Source: Agrobacterium tumefaciens
Lineage (GTDB): Bacteria; Pseudomonadota; Alphaproteobacteria; Rhizobiales; Rhizobiaceae
DNA: 64,000 nt
Assembly: GCA_025559845.1 (NCBI GenBank)
Contig: CP048469.1
Span: forward strand, 2,705,001-2,769,000
Direction: 5' to 3'
A program made the translations under genes and the position numbers. Shown piece by piece: positions 63,344 through 64,000 of the stretch. The notes below the pieces were generated by a model, which saw only the letters and a list, made by a program, of their open reading frames with translations, did not search any database and had not been told where the DNA came from. Each line of letters opens with the position of its first letter. Positions within the stretch are counted from its first letter, which is position 1.

Positions 63344-64000
63344 CGGGTGGCCTCCTGAGAAATACGGCTGGTGACACGGAAATAGAAGAAGGTGAAAATC
63401 GACAGGAAGATGCAGATCAGCACGGCACGCGCGGCACCTTCCCCGTATTTGTAGGAACCGATCGCGGTCTTGTAGGTGTCGATAATCATCGTTGTCGTCT
63501 GACCGGTCGGACCGCCCTGCGTCAAAATCCAGATGATATCGAAAGAGTTGAACGTCGAGATCAGCGAAATCATCGACATGGTGATCATCGCAGGCAACAT
63601 CAGCGGCAGCGTGATGCGGCGGAAACGATACATACGGCTTGCACCATCGGTCCACGCAGCCTCGTAGAGATCCTGCGGAATGGCCTGTATGGCTGCCAGA
63701 AGGTAAAGCGTCACCATCGGCACGCCGATCCAGACGTCTGTCACGACTGTCGCCCAGAATGCGGTATTGCCGTAAGCAAGAAATGCAACCGGTCCATCGA
63801 CCAGGCCCAGGTTCTGCAAGACGCCAGAGATCATGCCGAACTGGCCGTTATACATCCAGCCCCACATGAAAATGCCGATCGCCATTGGCACGATCCATGG
63901 CGGCATGGTCAGGATGCGGAAAAGTGCCCGACCTGGAACGGCCGAGTTCAGCAGAACTGCTCCGAACGTGCCGATGATCATCTTGATCGAGACGGAAAAG
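63340..64000 (-). CDS. Sugar ABC transporter permease (MalF type, 5' truncated)
   Basis: This is the C-terminal part (about 220 residues) of the partner permease; the reading frame is open to the window edge, so the first helices are outside. The EAA-type loop is LYEAAWTDGASRMYRFRRIT, and several hydrophobic segments are present. It is the most upstream visible gene of the sugar transporter operon on the minus strand; earlier genes and the promoter lie beyond the window. Confidence 0.92.
   Translation of the reverse strand, partial: FSVSIKMIIGTFGAVLLNSAVPGRALFRILTMPPWIVPMAIGIFMWGWMYNGQFGMISGVLQNLGLVDGPVAFLAYGNTAFWATVVTDVWIGVPMVTLYLLAAIQAIPQDLYEAAWTDGASRMYRFRRITLPLMLPAMITMSMISLISTFNSFDIIWILTQGGPTGQTTTMIIDTYKTAIGSYKYGEGAARAVLICIFLSIFTFFYFRVTSRISQEATR

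Overview
This window looks like an ordinary stretch of chromosome from a Rhizobiaceae alphaproteobacterium, most likely Agrobacterium. The GC content is high and coding is dense on both strands, often with ATGA, GTGA or TTGA overlaps. The triplet carrier protein, acyl-CoA dehydrogenase-like protein and amino acid:carrier protein ligase at 23.2-25.6 kb matches, from memory, the described A. tumefaciens genes Atu2571-Atu2573. I see no rRNA, tRNA, CRISPR array, insertion sequence, phage or integrase gene. Both ends of the window cut through a gene.

Layout. 1-5.75 kb: tripartite RND efflux pump (adaptor cut at its 5' end, AcrB-type pump, NodT/OprM-type outer membrane lipoprotein), closed by strong terminators. 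5.9-8.9 kb: elongation factor P divergent from its modification genes epmA and epmB. 8.9-12.3 kb: small orphan genes, a stand-alone Lrp/AsnC ligand-binding domain, and a LysR regulator divergent from a FAD amine oxidase. 12.65-14.85 kb: DUF350 / YgiB-like / YgiC-like ATP-grasp operon. 14.9-19.0 kb: molybdate transporter modABC with a likely Mo-box, converging on a ModE-like repressor gene coupled to a P1-family peptidase gene. 19.0-23.0 kb: thiamine operon thiCOSG behind a TPP riboswitch.

23.2-30.8 kb: five-gene aminoacyl carrier-protein operon (carrier, flavin dehydrogenase, ligase, DUF1839, GH2 glycosidase) converging on a tandem alpha/beta hydrolase. 31.0-37.2 kb: an ABC-exporter-like protein whose ATPase motifs are all substituted, a small cyclic-nucleotide-binding protein, a metallo-beta-lactamase-fold hydrolase, and a membrane adenylate cyclase with a [2Fe-2S] domain. 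Together these look like a cAMP synthesis, sensing and perhaps degradation module, and I regard them as the best candidate for an undescribed system.

37.2-42.0 kb: nucleotide-sugar dehydrogenase, methyltransferase, two glycosyltransferases and a polysaccharide deacetylase. 42.2-51.9 kb: peptide/oligosaccharide-type ABC transporter followed by three glycosyltransferases. 51.9-59.0 kb (minus strand): probable six-gene amino-sugar operon led by an RpiR regulator (SDR, GH20 hexosaminidase, M81 peptidase, sugar-efflux-like MFS, CutC), with two operator-like palindromes in front. 59.3-64 kb: an NTF2-like protein gene, then a sugar ABC transporter operon on the minus strand that runs off the window end.

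Gene functions rest on recognised motifs and family knowledge; no database search was run. Locus names and literature links are from memory.
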